From assembly GCA_036399775.1 (NCBI GenBank), contig DASWMJ010000041.1:9003-73002 (forward strand): a stretch of 64,000 bases of DNA. Direction: 5' to 3'. Position numbers and translations under genes: made by a program. Positions within the stretch are counted from its first letter, which is position 1, and every line of letters starts with the position of its first letter. The notes beneath the pieces are model-generated. The model was not told where the DNA came from and searched no databases. It saw only the letters and a list, made by a program, of their open reading frames with translations. This document shows positions 42,986 through 51,081 of the stretch, one piece after another. The DNA comes from JADMIH01 sp036399775. Its GTDB lineage: Bacteria > Chloroflexota > Chloroflexia > QHBQ01 > JADMIH01.

Positions 42986-45634
42986 ATGGAATCCCCTCCC
43001 ACCCCCGACCACCCTAAAGACTTGCCGCCTGCCAGAGTCAGACTGTCTGGCGTCGAGCCTGAGCCGCAACGCCTCCCCGATGCGCGGGTGCCGCCGGAGA
43101 CCACCTCCGAGGAAGTAGCCCCAACCCAGCCCCATCGCAAGCGTGACAACATGCTCCCCATCGCCGGGCTTGCTCTGTTCCTGCTCGGCCTGGTGGCGCT
43201 CTCAACATGGTGGGTGCTCTCTCGCGAGGGACAGGCACAGGTTGGCTCGCCGGGCGTGCCTCCCAACGCGGTTGCCCTGGTCAATTCCTCCACCCCCATA
43301 ACTCCCACCCTGCCCACCGGCGCGAGAGACACCGTTGGCGATCTGGCCTACGCGCCGGAGTCCGAGCGGTGGACCCCCGCTTTACGAGAGGCCCACCGCG
43401 CCCAGCAAGAGGGACGATATAGCTCCGCCATCTCGCAATACTCCGCCTTAGTAGGCAGCGCATCGGCTGAGGAAGCCAGGGACGCGCTCTGGGGCCTCGC
43501 CTCGGCCTACCACGTATCCGGGCAGGACGACCTGGCGCTACGCACGTACTCCCTATTCGCCGGGCTGGACGACCCCCGTGCCGTGCGCGCTCTCGCCAGG
43601 ATAGGTCAAATACACGCCGAGAACGGTCACACCTCCGAGGCGATACAGGCTTACGACCAGTATGCCCGCCGTGCAGGCCCCGCTCGCCACGCCGTGCTGC
43701 TCATGCAGGCGCGCCTCCTGGGCAGCGTCCCCGAAGCCGAGAAGCTATACCAATCGGTGATTGGCGACAACCCCCAGGACATAGACTTGCGGCAGGCGCT
43801 GGCTGGTCTGGCCGAGCTAAAGTCGCGGCGCGGCGACCATGCCGGGGCGCGCGATCTATACGACCGTCTCGCGCTCATACGCAAAGAGCGTCCGCGCGAC
43901 GTGCTGGACAACAGCGTTGCGCCCGCGGAAATACTTGCCGCCGGTGAAGTGGGGCAGATGCTAGACAGGGCAGGCGTGCAACGGCGCTTGCTCGACTACA
44001 TAAAATCCAACTGCAAAAGCGCATCTTGTGTCGACGCCCCGTCCCCCAATGGCCTTTACCTTGCGCTGGAGGCCCTGCTCAAGCTCGACCCAAAGGCGGT
44101 GGTAAGCGGCACCATATCGCCCATGATAGCCGCCCATATCTCGTACAAGGCCGGGTTCTACGGCAAGGCGATAAACTACCTCGATACCCTCCGCGCCTCA
44201 TCTCCCGGCTCCCCGGACCTCCCATTGGCCTCGCTCATGACGGGCAAGGCCTTCGACTCCTTAGGCGACTCTCCCTCGGCTTACAACTGGTATACATCCA
44301 CAGTCCAGACCTACCCGGCCTCCCCCCAAGCCCCAGAAGCCATAAGGAGGGCGGGTGATGCCCTCGAAGAGCAGTCCGCCTGGGATAGCGCACTCTCCGT
44401 GTACACTGAAGCCACCGTGAGGTACCCGAACGCAGGCGATGAGACCGCCCTGGCGCGAGTGAACGGCGGCGTGCTGGCATTCCGCCTGGAGCAACATGAC
44501 GCCGCGCTCGACCTTTTGCGCCCCGTACTGGCGACCGGCACCATATCGCCCACGATCAAAGCACAGGCCGCCTTCTGGACGGGCAAGCTAGAGCGGAGCA
44601 TGGGCATGGCGTCCTGGAAGGAACAACTTGAGCAGGTCGCAACGCTGTCCCCCAGCAGCTTTATAGACTTCCGCGCCCGCTCCATCCTGGCCGGAGAGCC
44701 TGACGATGGCCCGGTGATACCTACCCTCAAGGAAAGTGGCACAACTATCTCCCAGCTTGGCACGCGTTACGCCGACGAATCCAGAGAGCGCGAAGAACTA
44801 CTAACCTGGGCCGCCAACCTCCCCACCGCCCGCAAACTCATCTCCGCAACCGCCACAATCCCCCTAACCGCAACTCAAAACCATGCCCTTGAGCGTAGCG
44901 AAGGGTCACAACTCATAATTCAAAACTCAGAACTACAGCGTGCCGTGTCCCTTCTCAACCTGGGGTTTGATACGGACGCGCACAGGGCATTCCGCGCGAT
45001 TGCCGAACAAATGCGAGAAGCAGGCGACGCCCCAGGTCTGGCCCAACTTGTCATCTACCTGCGATACCACGCCAGCCCTCTCACCGCTTTGACGATAGCC
45101 GAGACTTTGGAGGAGATGGACGCGCAGGGCGACCCTCTCGAGCGGCCCGCGCTCCTCCTCAAGACGCTCTACCCCACCCCGTTCGGTGCGCTGGTGATGG
45201 AAGAGGCCGCCCTACGCGACGTGGACCCCCTGGTGATGTACGCCCTCATGCGCCAGGAGAGCCAGTTCGTGCCCGACGCTCATTCCCACGCCGACGCGCG
45301 CGGCCTCACCCAGGTGATACCCTCGACGGGCGCGGGCATAGCCGAGCAGCTAGGCGATACGCGATACTCGGTAGAAGACCTCTTCCTGCCCCACGTCAAT
45401 ATCCGCTACGGCACCTACTACCTCGCCAGCAACATGCCCCAGTTCGACCGCAAGCTCCTCCCCACCCTGGCAGCCTACAACGGCGGCCCCGGCAACGCAG
45501 ACCGGTGGCTGGCAGGCTCCGCCCTGATTGACCCCGACCTCTACACCGAGCGCATAGACTTCTTCGAGACCGAGCACTACCTCCGCCTCGTCTACACCAA
45601 CTACGGCTTCTACAGCCAAATATACCGTCCGTAA
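42986..45634 (+). CDS. Membrane-anchored lytic transglycosylase (Slt70-like) with TPR superhelix
   Basis: 882 residues. A cytoplasmic Pro-rich start and one membrane helix (MLPIAGLALFLLGLVALSTW, about 55-75) precede a long TPR-like solenoid (130-700), then a C-terminal SLT domain. Catalytic Glu lies in YALMRQESQFVPDAHSHADA, followed by GLTQVIPSTG and AAYNGGPGNADRWL. It cleaves peptidoglycan glycan strands with 1,6-anhydro ring formation, facing the wall. A repeat-derived insertion (44860-44935: ATQNHALERSEGSQLIIQNS) interrupts the solenoid. No RBS is evident. Confidence 0.9.
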   Translation: MESPPTPDHPKDLPPARVRLSGVEPEPQRLPDARVPPETTSEEVAPTQPHRKRDNMLPIAGLALFLLGLVALSTWWVLSREGQAQVGSPGVPPNAVALVNSSTPITPTLPTGARDTVGDLAYAPESERWTPALREAHRAQQEGRYSSAISQYSALVGSASAEEARDALWGLASAYHVSGQDDLALRTYSLFAGLDDPRAVRALARIGQIHAENGHTSEAIQAYDQYARRAGPARHAVLLMQARLLGSVPEAEKLYQSVIGDNPQDIDLRQALAGLAELKSRRGDHAGARDLYDRLALIRKERPRDVLDNSVAPAEILAAGEVGQMLDRAGVQRRLLDYIKSNCKSASCVDAPSPNGLYLALEALLKLDPKAVVSGTISPMIAAHISYKAGFYGKAINYLDTLRASSPGSPDLPLASLMTGKAFDSLGDSPSAYNWYTSTVQTYPASPQAPEAIRRAGDALEEQSAWDSALSVYTEATVRYPNAGDETALARVNGGVLAFRLEQHDAALDLLRPVLATGTISPTIKAQAAFWTGKLERSMGMASWKEQLEQVATLSPSSFIDFRARSILAGEPDDGPVIPTLKESGTTISQLGTRYADESREREELLTWAANLPTARKLISATATIPLTATQNHALERSEGSQLIIQNSELQRAVSLLNLGFDTDAHRAFRAIAEQMREAGDAPGLAQLVIYLRYHASPLTALTIAETLEEMDAQGDPLERPALLLKTLYPTPFGALVMEEAALRDVDPLVMYALMRQESQFVPDAHSHADARGLTQVIPSTGAGIAEQLGDTRYSVEDLFLPHVNIRYGTYYLASNMPQFDRKLLPTLAAYNGGPGNADRWLAGSALIDPDLYTERIDFFETEHYLRLVYTNYGFYSQIYRP

Positions 45635-45637
45635 GAA

Positions 45638-45690
45638 GTTAGAAATTAGAAAATAGAAGTTAGATGTAAGATGTTAGAAATTAGAGATCA
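45638..45690. repeat. Heptamer array (AAATTAG / AAGTTAG)
   Basis: GAAGTTAGAAATTAGAAAAT and later units, the reverse complement of the TTCTAAC arrays on the other side of the transglycosylase gene. Confidence 0.85.
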
Positions 45691-45753
45691 GGACAATGGT
45701 ATGGGGAATATCCCTAATAGCACGCTCTATCCATTAGCAAACCCCAGTATCCT

Positions 45754-45873
45754 TGTCATTCTGAGCGCAGCGAAGAATCTCGTCCCTCGCGTATTAGCAA
45801 GGGACGCAAGCAGAGAAATTAAAGACAAGAATACACGCGAGGGACGAGATTCTTCGCTTCGCTCAGAATGACA
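45754..45873. repeat. TGTCATTCTGAG palindrome, full copy
   Basis: Left arm 45754-45793 and right arm 45834-45873 are near-perfect complements, with 40 bp between. The right arm reads GCGAGGGACGAGATTCTTCG then CTTCGCTCAGAATGACA. Confidence 0.92.
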
Positions 45874-45981
45874 TAGGTAGACTTGGCACCTGCTTATTAT
45901 TACTGCGTTTCCCTTGAGTAAGACATGAGCGACGCAGCTTGCAACCTCAAAATATTGGCCCCCAATTCCTGCAACAAACTC

Positions 45982-46010
45982 TTGACAAACCTTGAACAAT
46001 AGTGTATGAT
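45982..46010 (+). promoter_or_regulatory. Promoter of the NDUFA9-like gene
   Basis: TTGACA (45982-45987) and TATGAT (46005-46010), 17 bp apart, 27 bp before the ATG. Confidence 0.85.
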
Positions 46011-46036
46011 AGCCTCAACAAACAGGAGGCACTATT

Positions 46037-46975
46037 ATGCTATTAGTAACAGGCGGCACCGGATTTGTCGGTGGGTATATACTGGAGGCCCTTGAGGGCA
46101 AGATGCCGCGTGGGCAGGTGCGCGTCATGTCGCGGGAAGGGGCAGACCTGACCCGGCTTGGGCAGATGGGATACGACATCGTGCCCGGCAGCGTAACCAA
46201 CTATGTAGACGTGTGGCGCGCCATGCAGGGCGTTGATACGGTTATACACCTGGCAGCCATCATCCGTGAGGTGCCCAAGAAAGGGCAGACCTTCGACCGG
46301 GTGATGGGCGAAGGCACCGAGAACGTAGCCAGGGCCGCAAAAGAGATGGGGGCCAGCCGCATCATCTTCATGAGCGCGCTCGGCGCGACCAGCATGTCCA
46401 CCCCATACTTCAAGAACAAAATAAGGGGTGAGGAGGCAGTCAAAGCTTCGGGCGTCCCCTACACCATCTTTCGCCCTTCGTTCCTGATAGGCCCCGGCGG
46501 AGAGTTTACCGCCCTCCTGAAGCAGCTAACCATGTTCCCCATCGTGCCCGTGCTCGGTCCCGGCGATTACCCCGTCCAGCCCATGTACGTGCGAGACATA
46601 GCGAGCCACTTCGCCCAGGCCCTTGACGATGAGCGTTACATCAACCAGACCTTCGAGACCGGCGGGCCGGAGACATTCGAATACAACGACATGATCCGGC
46701 AGACGTTGGAGGCGCGAGGCAAAAAAGGCTTCCTCTTCCACTCGCCGCTCTTCCTGGTGAAGCCCCTGATCCCCATAATAGATAAGGTAATGCCCAAACT
46801 GATAACCAAAGACCAGTTCACCATGCTCCTGGAAGGCAGCGCCACCCAGGACCGTCGCTTGCAAGAGATCGGCGGCTTCGAGCCAACCCCATTCCGCCAC
46901 GCAATAGAGATCGCGCTCAAATTGCCGCCCCCTTCAACCTACGCTAAAGCAAAGGCCAGGCCCGCAGCCGCATAA
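46037..46975 (+). CDS. NAD(P)-binding atypical SDR, complex I NDUFA9-like
   Basis: 312 residues, RBS CAGGAGGC. The Rossmann motif is LLVTGGTGFVGGYIL; VDTVIHLAAI, IIFMSALGA and a missing Tyr-x3-Lys active site (replaced around TPYFKNKIRGEE, YxxxK-like) are typical of atypical SDRs. FETGGPETFEYNDMIRQTLE and the C-terminal region match the NDUFA9 subgroup, which binds nucleotide structurally rather than by catalysis in mitochondria. The bacterial role is unclear. Ends with a perfect bidirectional terminator. Confidence 0.85.
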   Translation: MLLVTGGTGFVGGYILEALEGKMPRGQVRVMSREGADLTRLGQMGYDIVPGSVTNYVDVWRAMQGVDTVIHLAAIIREVPKKGQTFDRVMGEGTENVARAAKEMGASRIIFMSALGATSMSTPYFKNKIRGEEAVKASGVPYTIFRPSFLIGPGGEFTALLKQLTMFPIVPVLGPGDYPVQPMYVRDIASHFAQALDDERYINQTFETGGPETFEYNDMIRQTLEARGKKGFLFHSPLFLVKPLIPIIDKVMPKLITKDQFTMLLEGSATQDRRLQEIGGFEPTPFRHAIEIALKLPPPSTYAKAKARPAAA

Positions 46976-46985
46976 AGAAAATCCT

Positions 46986-47040
46986 TAGTTGAAAACAAGA
47001 AAATGGACGGCGCAGCCGTCCATTTTCTTGTTTTCAACTA
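46986..47040. terminator. Perfect bidirectional terminator
   Basis: 26-bp arms (46986-47011 and 47015-47040) with loop GCA. GC-rich top GGACGGC/GCCGTCC and TTTTC-rich legs give T-tracts on both strands between convergent genes. Confidence 0.93.
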
Positions 47041-47076
47041 TCCTTTTGAACTTTGTGTTCGAACCTGGATTGGAAG

Positions 47077-47415
47077 TTATGCGGAAAGCGAGCGGTCTAT
47101 CTGTCGCTTTAGCTGCTCCTTGGGGGCGAAGCCTACCAGGCGGTTTATCTCGCGCCCACCCTGGAAGATCACCAGCGTGGGGATGTTGAATATGCCGAAC
47201 TGGCCGGAGGTGATCTCGTTGTCGTCGGTGTTCATCTTGGCGAAGCGCACCTTCTCCCCATACTCGACGCTCAACTCCTCCACAATCGGGCTGACCATGC
47301 GGCACGGGCCGCACCAGGGTGCCCAGAAGTCCACCACCACCGGGGTCTCCGCTTCCACCACGTAACTCTGAAAATCGTCGTCGTTTATGCTCTTTACTGT
47401 ATGTGTGCTTTCCAT
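47077..47415 (-). CDS. trxA: Thioredoxin
   Basis: 112 residues. The redox site WAPWCGPCRMVSPIVEEL and cis-Pro loop IPTLVIFQGG are intact, with the usual FAKMNTDDNEI strand. It reduces cytoplasmic disulfides. TATAAT lies only 5 nt before the ATG on the minus strand, so if that is a -10 box the mRNA would be nearly leaderless; no -35 is seen. Confidence 0.95.
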   Translation of the reverse strand: MESTHTVKSINDDDFQSYVVEAETPVVVDFWAPWCGPCRMVSPIVEELSVEYGEKVRFAKMNTDDNEITSGQFGIFNIPTLVIFQGGREINRLVGFAPKEQLKRQIDRSLSA

Positions 47416-47686
47416 CTTATATTATATCCTTTCGTGAGATAGCTAAGCGTCATTGCTCGCACTACGCCCCTGCCACCGGCCCCATGAGAGGCCAGATTTC
47501 CACAGTGGCGTGCATCTATTATACCTGAGGGGTTAATCCCCAGTCAAGCCGTTGGGCAAAAAGAAAGGTCCTGCTAGCGCTGAACACCGTCCTCCCAACG
47601 TGTCCCGACGCCAACAGGCCCTATCTCAGATTACGATTGAGGGTTACGCAACCCAGCCTTTATTGCGAACGACCATTGCTGCAAAC
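47416..47686. other. Intergenic DNA without recognisable feature
   Basis: Between the thioredoxin gene and the terminator of the anti-sigma gene. Apart from a possible -10 box of trxA at its left edge I see no gene, array or palindrome. Confidence 0.6.
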
Positions 47687-47743
47687 ATTATGATTTCTTC
47701 AATTCATGGCTCCGCAGGAGCCATGAATTGAAGAAATCATAAT
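47687..47743. terminator. Perfect inverted repeat, terminator of the anti-sigma gene
   Basis: 27-bp arms (47687-47713 and 47717-47743) with loop GCA, stem top ATGGCTCC/GGAGCCAT. It sits 9 bp after the minus-strand stop. Architecture equals the terminator at 46986-47040. Confidence 0.85.
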
Positions 47744-47751
47744 CAGAGCTT

Positions 47752-49104
47752 TTACTTCTGCGCGGGCGGCACCGTGAACTTGAAGACCCAGGGGCCTTCT
47801 ATATGCCTGGGATTTGAGGAGGTCCCCTTTCTGTCGCTGCCCAACTCAAAGTCGTCTTTTGACGTTAGCTCCGTCACGGTGAGTGTCCATTCGCCCTGTT
47901 TGTCGGTCAGGGAGGCGATTGTACCATAGGTCCACTTGTCCTTCGTTGTCGCGGTGCTTATCTCCGTGCTCGTAATGCTCATATGATTCTCACCAGGCTG
48001 CGAGCTAAAGTCGTCCACCTGCAAGGTCACTTGCGGTATGAATATCGTGCCGTCACCATCAGGCGGGCTGAAGCTCAGGTACGCCCGCGTCTCGCCCTGC
48101 GTAACGACGACCTTCTCAAGCGTCACGTTGACGCCGTCTACCCCAACAGTCTGGTTGACCTCTGCGATGCGGGTGCCTGCGTGCGTGACGGGCACACCGA
48201 AATCGAATGTAAACGGTCCTGCTACAGACTCCCATTGCTTACCAGGGGTCAATGGCGCCATTCTTGGCATACTCTCTACCTTCGATATGACCCACTCGTC
48301 AGGGTCAACACTCTCATCGGGACCGCTCGGAGGCGTTCTACCGGCGGGGCCAGTTTTGACCAGATTGAGCGATAGATTCAGCATTAGCTCATCAGGCAAA
48401 TTGTCCAATGCGGCTGCATCGAAGCCAATCATATAGGTACCGGATTGGGGGCCACTTATGCCTTTGGTACCAAACGTCGGGGCGAACTCAATGCCGTTCG
48501 CGTCCTTTAGAGCAATATCGCCTACGGCAAGCCGCTCGTCCTCTGGGCCTTTGGACTCATATACGATTGCGATATGGTTCGCATCTGCGTATGCCTTGAG
48601 CAGCGTCACAGTATAGCCCCCTATAGTCTGGCTGATATTGAGGGTCGTACCGAGCTTATCTACGTGCCCGAACCTGATTATGGACCAACCGTCCTTGTCT
48701 TGTTCGGCTGTGCCCGGCACCTCTTTGGTGGTAGGGGTCTGCTCAGCTACATGTGTGGGGGTCGGGTTGCTTACGCTTGCCACTGGTTGATAAATGTGGT
48801 TGGGCGTGGACATGAGCGTGAATACAGCAATGCCCAGGGCCAGCACTAACACCGTAGCCACGCTCGCCAGGCTGAGTCCAGAAGCAAGCCTTCGCTTTCG
48901 CCTCGTCTGGGCGCTATCTGCCGGAGGGCGAGTACTTCGTACAGTTCGTGCAGGTTCTGCCTGATGCATCCAGGGAGTGGGTGCGATTTGCTCGGAGACT
49001 TCCCTATGCACCTGTATCAGAATGCCGGGCCAGAGGTCGGCCTCAGCAGGCGTGTTGCGCCTTGCCTTTTCGTCCAGGGCGTCCCTGATAAATCTATCGT
49101 TCAT
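47752..49104 (-). CDS. Membrane-bound anti-sigma-like protein with DUF4179/DUF5643-type outer region
   Basis: 450 residues from the second of two ATGs (49104; AAGGAGAAG upstream). Residues 1-85 are cytoplasmic, a helix (SLASVATVLVLALGIAVFTL) crosses the membrane, and a Thr/Pro linker leads to two beta-rich outer domains (TTLNISQTIGGYTVTLLKAY and TRIAEVNQTVGVDGVNVTLE), a duplicated pattern. Such proteins hold ECF sigma factors in Bacillota and Chloroflexota. The gene follows the sigma gene by 47 bp. Signal sensed outside unknown; no zinc-finger HxxxCxxC is visible. Confidence 0.75.
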   Translation of the reverse strand: MNDRFIRDALDEKARRNTPAEADLWPGILIQVHREVSEQIAPTPWMHQAEPARTVRSTRPPADSAQTRRKRRLASGLSLASVATVLVLALGIAVFTLMSTPNHIYQPVASVSNPTPTHVAEQTPTTKEVPGTAEQDKDGWSIIRFGHVDKLGTTLNISQTIGGYTVTLLKAYADANHIAIVYESKGPEDERLAVGDIALKDANGIEFAPTFGTKGISGPQSGTYMIGFDAAALDNLPDELMLNLSLNLVKTGPAGRTPPSGPDESVDPDEWVISKVESMPRMAPLTPGKQWESVAGPFTFDFGVPVTHAGTRIAEVNQTVGVDGVNVTLEKVVVTQGETRAYLSFSPPDGDGTIFIPQVTLQVDDFSSQPGENHMSITSTEISTATTKDKWTYGTIASLTDKQGEWTLTVTELTSKDDFELGSDRKGTSSNPRHIEGPWVFKFTVPPAQK

Positions 49105-49151
49105 CATCTTCTCCTTATCCCGTCGCCGGATGTTGAGGATCGGCGATATGC

Positions 49152-49712
49152 TCATTCCTTAATGGGTTGGGTGATCCATGTGGGAAGCAGGTGGCGCAGG
49201 CGCTCTCTGGCGTCGTGCAATCGCCGCCGCACGGTGCCGTGCGGCACCCCCAACCTGTTTGATATTTCGGTGTCGCTCAGGTCCAGGTAGTAGCGCATGA
49301 CGATGGCCGCTCGCTGTGCGGGTGCCAGTCTATCCAGGGTGGCCCATATCTCTTCCCTGGTCTCAGCCGCCTCTAACGCCTCTTCAAGTGTGCGGCCCAG
49401 CACTGGAGGCAGGGCATCCTCCGGCAAGACCGGGTCGTCCAGCGATACCTCGTGGCGACGCCTCAGCGCCATCAGCGTATCGTTGACTACACCCCGCAAG
49501 AACCAGGGGCCGAACGGTTTGCTTTCGTCAAACTGGCCGATCCGCTCGTAAGCTCGCAGAAACGCGGCCTGCGTTATATCCTCGGCCAGGGCATAGTCGT
49601 AGCTGATGAGGTAGCTGGCCCTGATAGCGCGGGTCTGGTGGAGGCGTACCAACCCCTCCAACCCGCTTATATCTCCCCGCTTCAACCGTGAGATTGCTTC
49701 GCTCTCGTGCAT
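49152..49712 (-). CDS. ECF-type RNA polymerase sigma factor
   Basis: 186 residues from ATG at 49712 (AAGGAAAAG upstream). Region 2: ISYDYALAEDITQAAFLRAY and FGPWFLRGVVNDTLMALRRR; region 4: LDRLAPAQRAAIVMRYYLDL and SDTEISNRLGVPHGTVRRRL, the HTH for the -35 box. Directs RNA polymerase to a small regulon, usually including its own operon. The adjacent membrane protein is the likely anti-sigma factor. Confidence 0.93.
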   Translation of the reverse strand: MHESEAISRLKRGDISGLEGLVRLHQTRAIRASYLISYDYALAEDITQAAFLRAYERIGQFDESKPFGPWFLRGVVNDTLMALRRRHEVSLDDPVLPEDALPPVLGRTLEEALEAAETREEIWATLDRLAPAQRAAIVMRYYLDLSDTEISNRLGVPHGTVRRRLHDARERLRHLLPTWITQPIKE

Positions 49713-49823
49713 TATCTTTTCCTTAGTCACTGCTCTGTCTGAATGAAGGCCTTCTATGTCTATTATGCGCCAGCCTCCATACTTGTTCGGGGTGATATAG
49801 AGAATACCGTAATTCCCTTACGC

Positions 49824-49852
49824 TTGACACCTGCCTGCGCGTAGCATATAAT
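49824..49852 (+). promoter_or_regulatory. Consensus sigma-70 promoter of rpsU
   Basis: TTGACA (49824-49829) and TATAAT (49847-49852) with a 17-bp spacer: a perfect consensus promoter, as expected for a ribosomal protein gene. Confidence 0.93.
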
Positions 49853-49888
49853 CACCCTGATGACTTTGCGGAAGGGGGTGATTATACA

Positions 49889-50077
49889 ATGTCTGAAGTT
49901 ACAGTTGGAGACAACGAGAGCTTTGAGAGCGCGCTACGCCGTTTCAATAAGAAGGTCCAGCAAGACGGCATACTGGCCGAGGCCCGCCGCCGCGAGTATT
50001 TCGAAAAGCCAAGCGTACTGCGCAAGAGGAAGGAAGCCGCCCGCCGCCGCAAGGCCATGATAAAGGCCTCACGATAG
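49889..50077 (+). CDS. rpsU: 30S ribosomal protein bS21
   Basis: 62 residues: VTVGDNESFESALRRFNKKV, ILAEARRREYFEKPSVLRKR and KEAARRRKAMIKAS. bS21 helps the small subunit bind mRNA. RBS GGGGGTG. The following gene is yqeY, the order seen in many Gram-positives, although 195 bp with CGCACTA heptamers lie between. Confidence 0.96.
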   Translation: MSEVTVGDNESFESALRRFNKKVQQDGILAEARRREYFEKPSVLRKRKEAARRRKAMIKASR

Positions 50078-50140
50078 TTGCCCCTTCCGTGTGGGTCTAG
50101 GTGCGCACGCGTGCTCCTGGACCCGCGCTATACGTAGCGC

Positions 50141-50265
50141 GTATTTCGTATTGCGTATCAATGGCACTACGAACGGTATGTCATAATCACCCATGTAACC
50201 GTTTGGCACTTTGTTCGCACTACATCTCTTACGCACTACGCACTACGCACTACGCACTACGTTTC
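50141..50265. repeat. Heptamer arrays (CGTATTG-type and GCACTAC)
   Basis: Short CGTATTT/CGTATTG units at 50141-50160 and at least four GCACTAC units at 50230-50263, between rpsU and yqeY. Confidence 0.88.
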
Positions 50266-50272
50266 ACGAACC

Positions 50273-50728
50273 ATGACCCTCAAAGAACAACTGCTAACCG
50301 ACCTCCAGGATGCCATGCGTAGCGGTGACGATCTACGCAAGCAGACCATCCGCATGGCGCGAGCGGCTGTGAAGAATGCCGAGATCGAGCGTATGTCCGA
50401 GCTTGATGACGCGGGAGTGCAGGGCGTTCTCTATAAAGAGATCAAGCAGCGCCGCGACTCGGCAGACGAGTACAGGCGCGGCAACCGGCCCGATCTCGTA
50501 GATAAAGAGTTGGCCGAGGTCGCTATCCTGGAAGCGTACCTGCCCCAGCAGATGAGCGAAGAGGAGATCGAGGGCGAGGTCCGCGCCGTCATCAGCGAGG
50601 TAGGAGCGGCGGGGCCAAAAGACATGGGCAAGGTTATGCCGGCAGTCATGTCTCGCTTGAAGGGCCGGGCGGACGGGCGTATTATCAACCGCGTCGTCGG
50701 CAGGCTGCTGGCGGAAGGGGCACCCTGA
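50273..50728 (+). CDS. yqeY: GatB/YqeY-domain protein
   Basis: 151 residues. LKEQLLTDLQDAMRSGDDLR, IYKEIKQR-like LYKEIKQRRDSADEYRRGNR, EVAILEAYLPQQMSEEEIEG and GPKDMGKVMPAVMSRLKGRADG are typical. The domain resembles the tRNA-binding tail of GatB amidotransferase; stand-alone proteins may act in tRNA quality or amidation (role uncertain). The ATG lies just behind a heptamer array and has no RBS. Confidence 0.93.
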   Translation: MTLKEQLLTDLQDAMRSGDDLRKQTIRMARAAVKNAEIERMSELDDAGVQGVLYKEIKQRRDSADEYRRGNRPDLVDKELAEVAILEAYLPQQMSEEEIEGEVRAVISEVGAAGPKDMGKVMPAVMSRLKGRADGRIINRVVGRLLAEGAP

Positions 50729-50779
50729 AGCGCAAGGGTGTTGGTATTATAGCTCACAGGCTGAGCGACGTGTATAATG

Positions 50780-50836
50780 GGCACAGGGCAGAGTGCCCGG
50801 CGAAGAGCCGGTTGTACTTGCCGTGTGCTTTTTTGT
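50780..50836 (+). terminator. Branched intrinsic terminator after yqeY
   Basis: Outer stem GCACAGGGCA/TTGCCGTGTGC (one mismatch) encloses CCGGC-GAAGA-GCCGG and is followed by TTTTTTG. A heptamer array (GAAATCAGAAGTCAG) follows at 50837-50872. Confidence 0.8.
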
Positions 50837-50947
50837 TAGAAGTTAGAAATCAGAAGTCAGAAATCAGCTTTGGACTGATATGCAACACTGTAGAGTGTCT
50901 TAGTCAAGGCGAATGAATCTAAGATGAGCAGATACCCCGTAAAATAT

Positions 50948-51061
50948 TGTCATTCTGAGCGCAGCGAAGAATCTCGTCCCTCGCGTAGATGCTTATTTTT
51001 ACGGTTCTCAGGGCGAGAGAGTATGCGAGGGACGAGATTCTTCGCTGCGCTCAGAATGACA
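50948..51061. repeat. TGTCATTCTGAG palindrome, full copy
   Basis: Perfectly matched arms of about 38 bp at both ends (GCGCAGCGAAG/CTTCGCTGCGC cores) with a 38-bp middle that includes TAGATGCTTATTTTTACGGT. It ends 20 bp before the start of the next gene. Confidence 0.93.
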
Positions 51062-51081
51062 AGGGATAGTGGGGCTTGCTG

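Noticed and set aside
50739..50836. Small RNA gene between yqeY and pgpH
   Set aside because: TATAAT at 50773 has no -35 partner; the structure is explained by the yqeY terminator.
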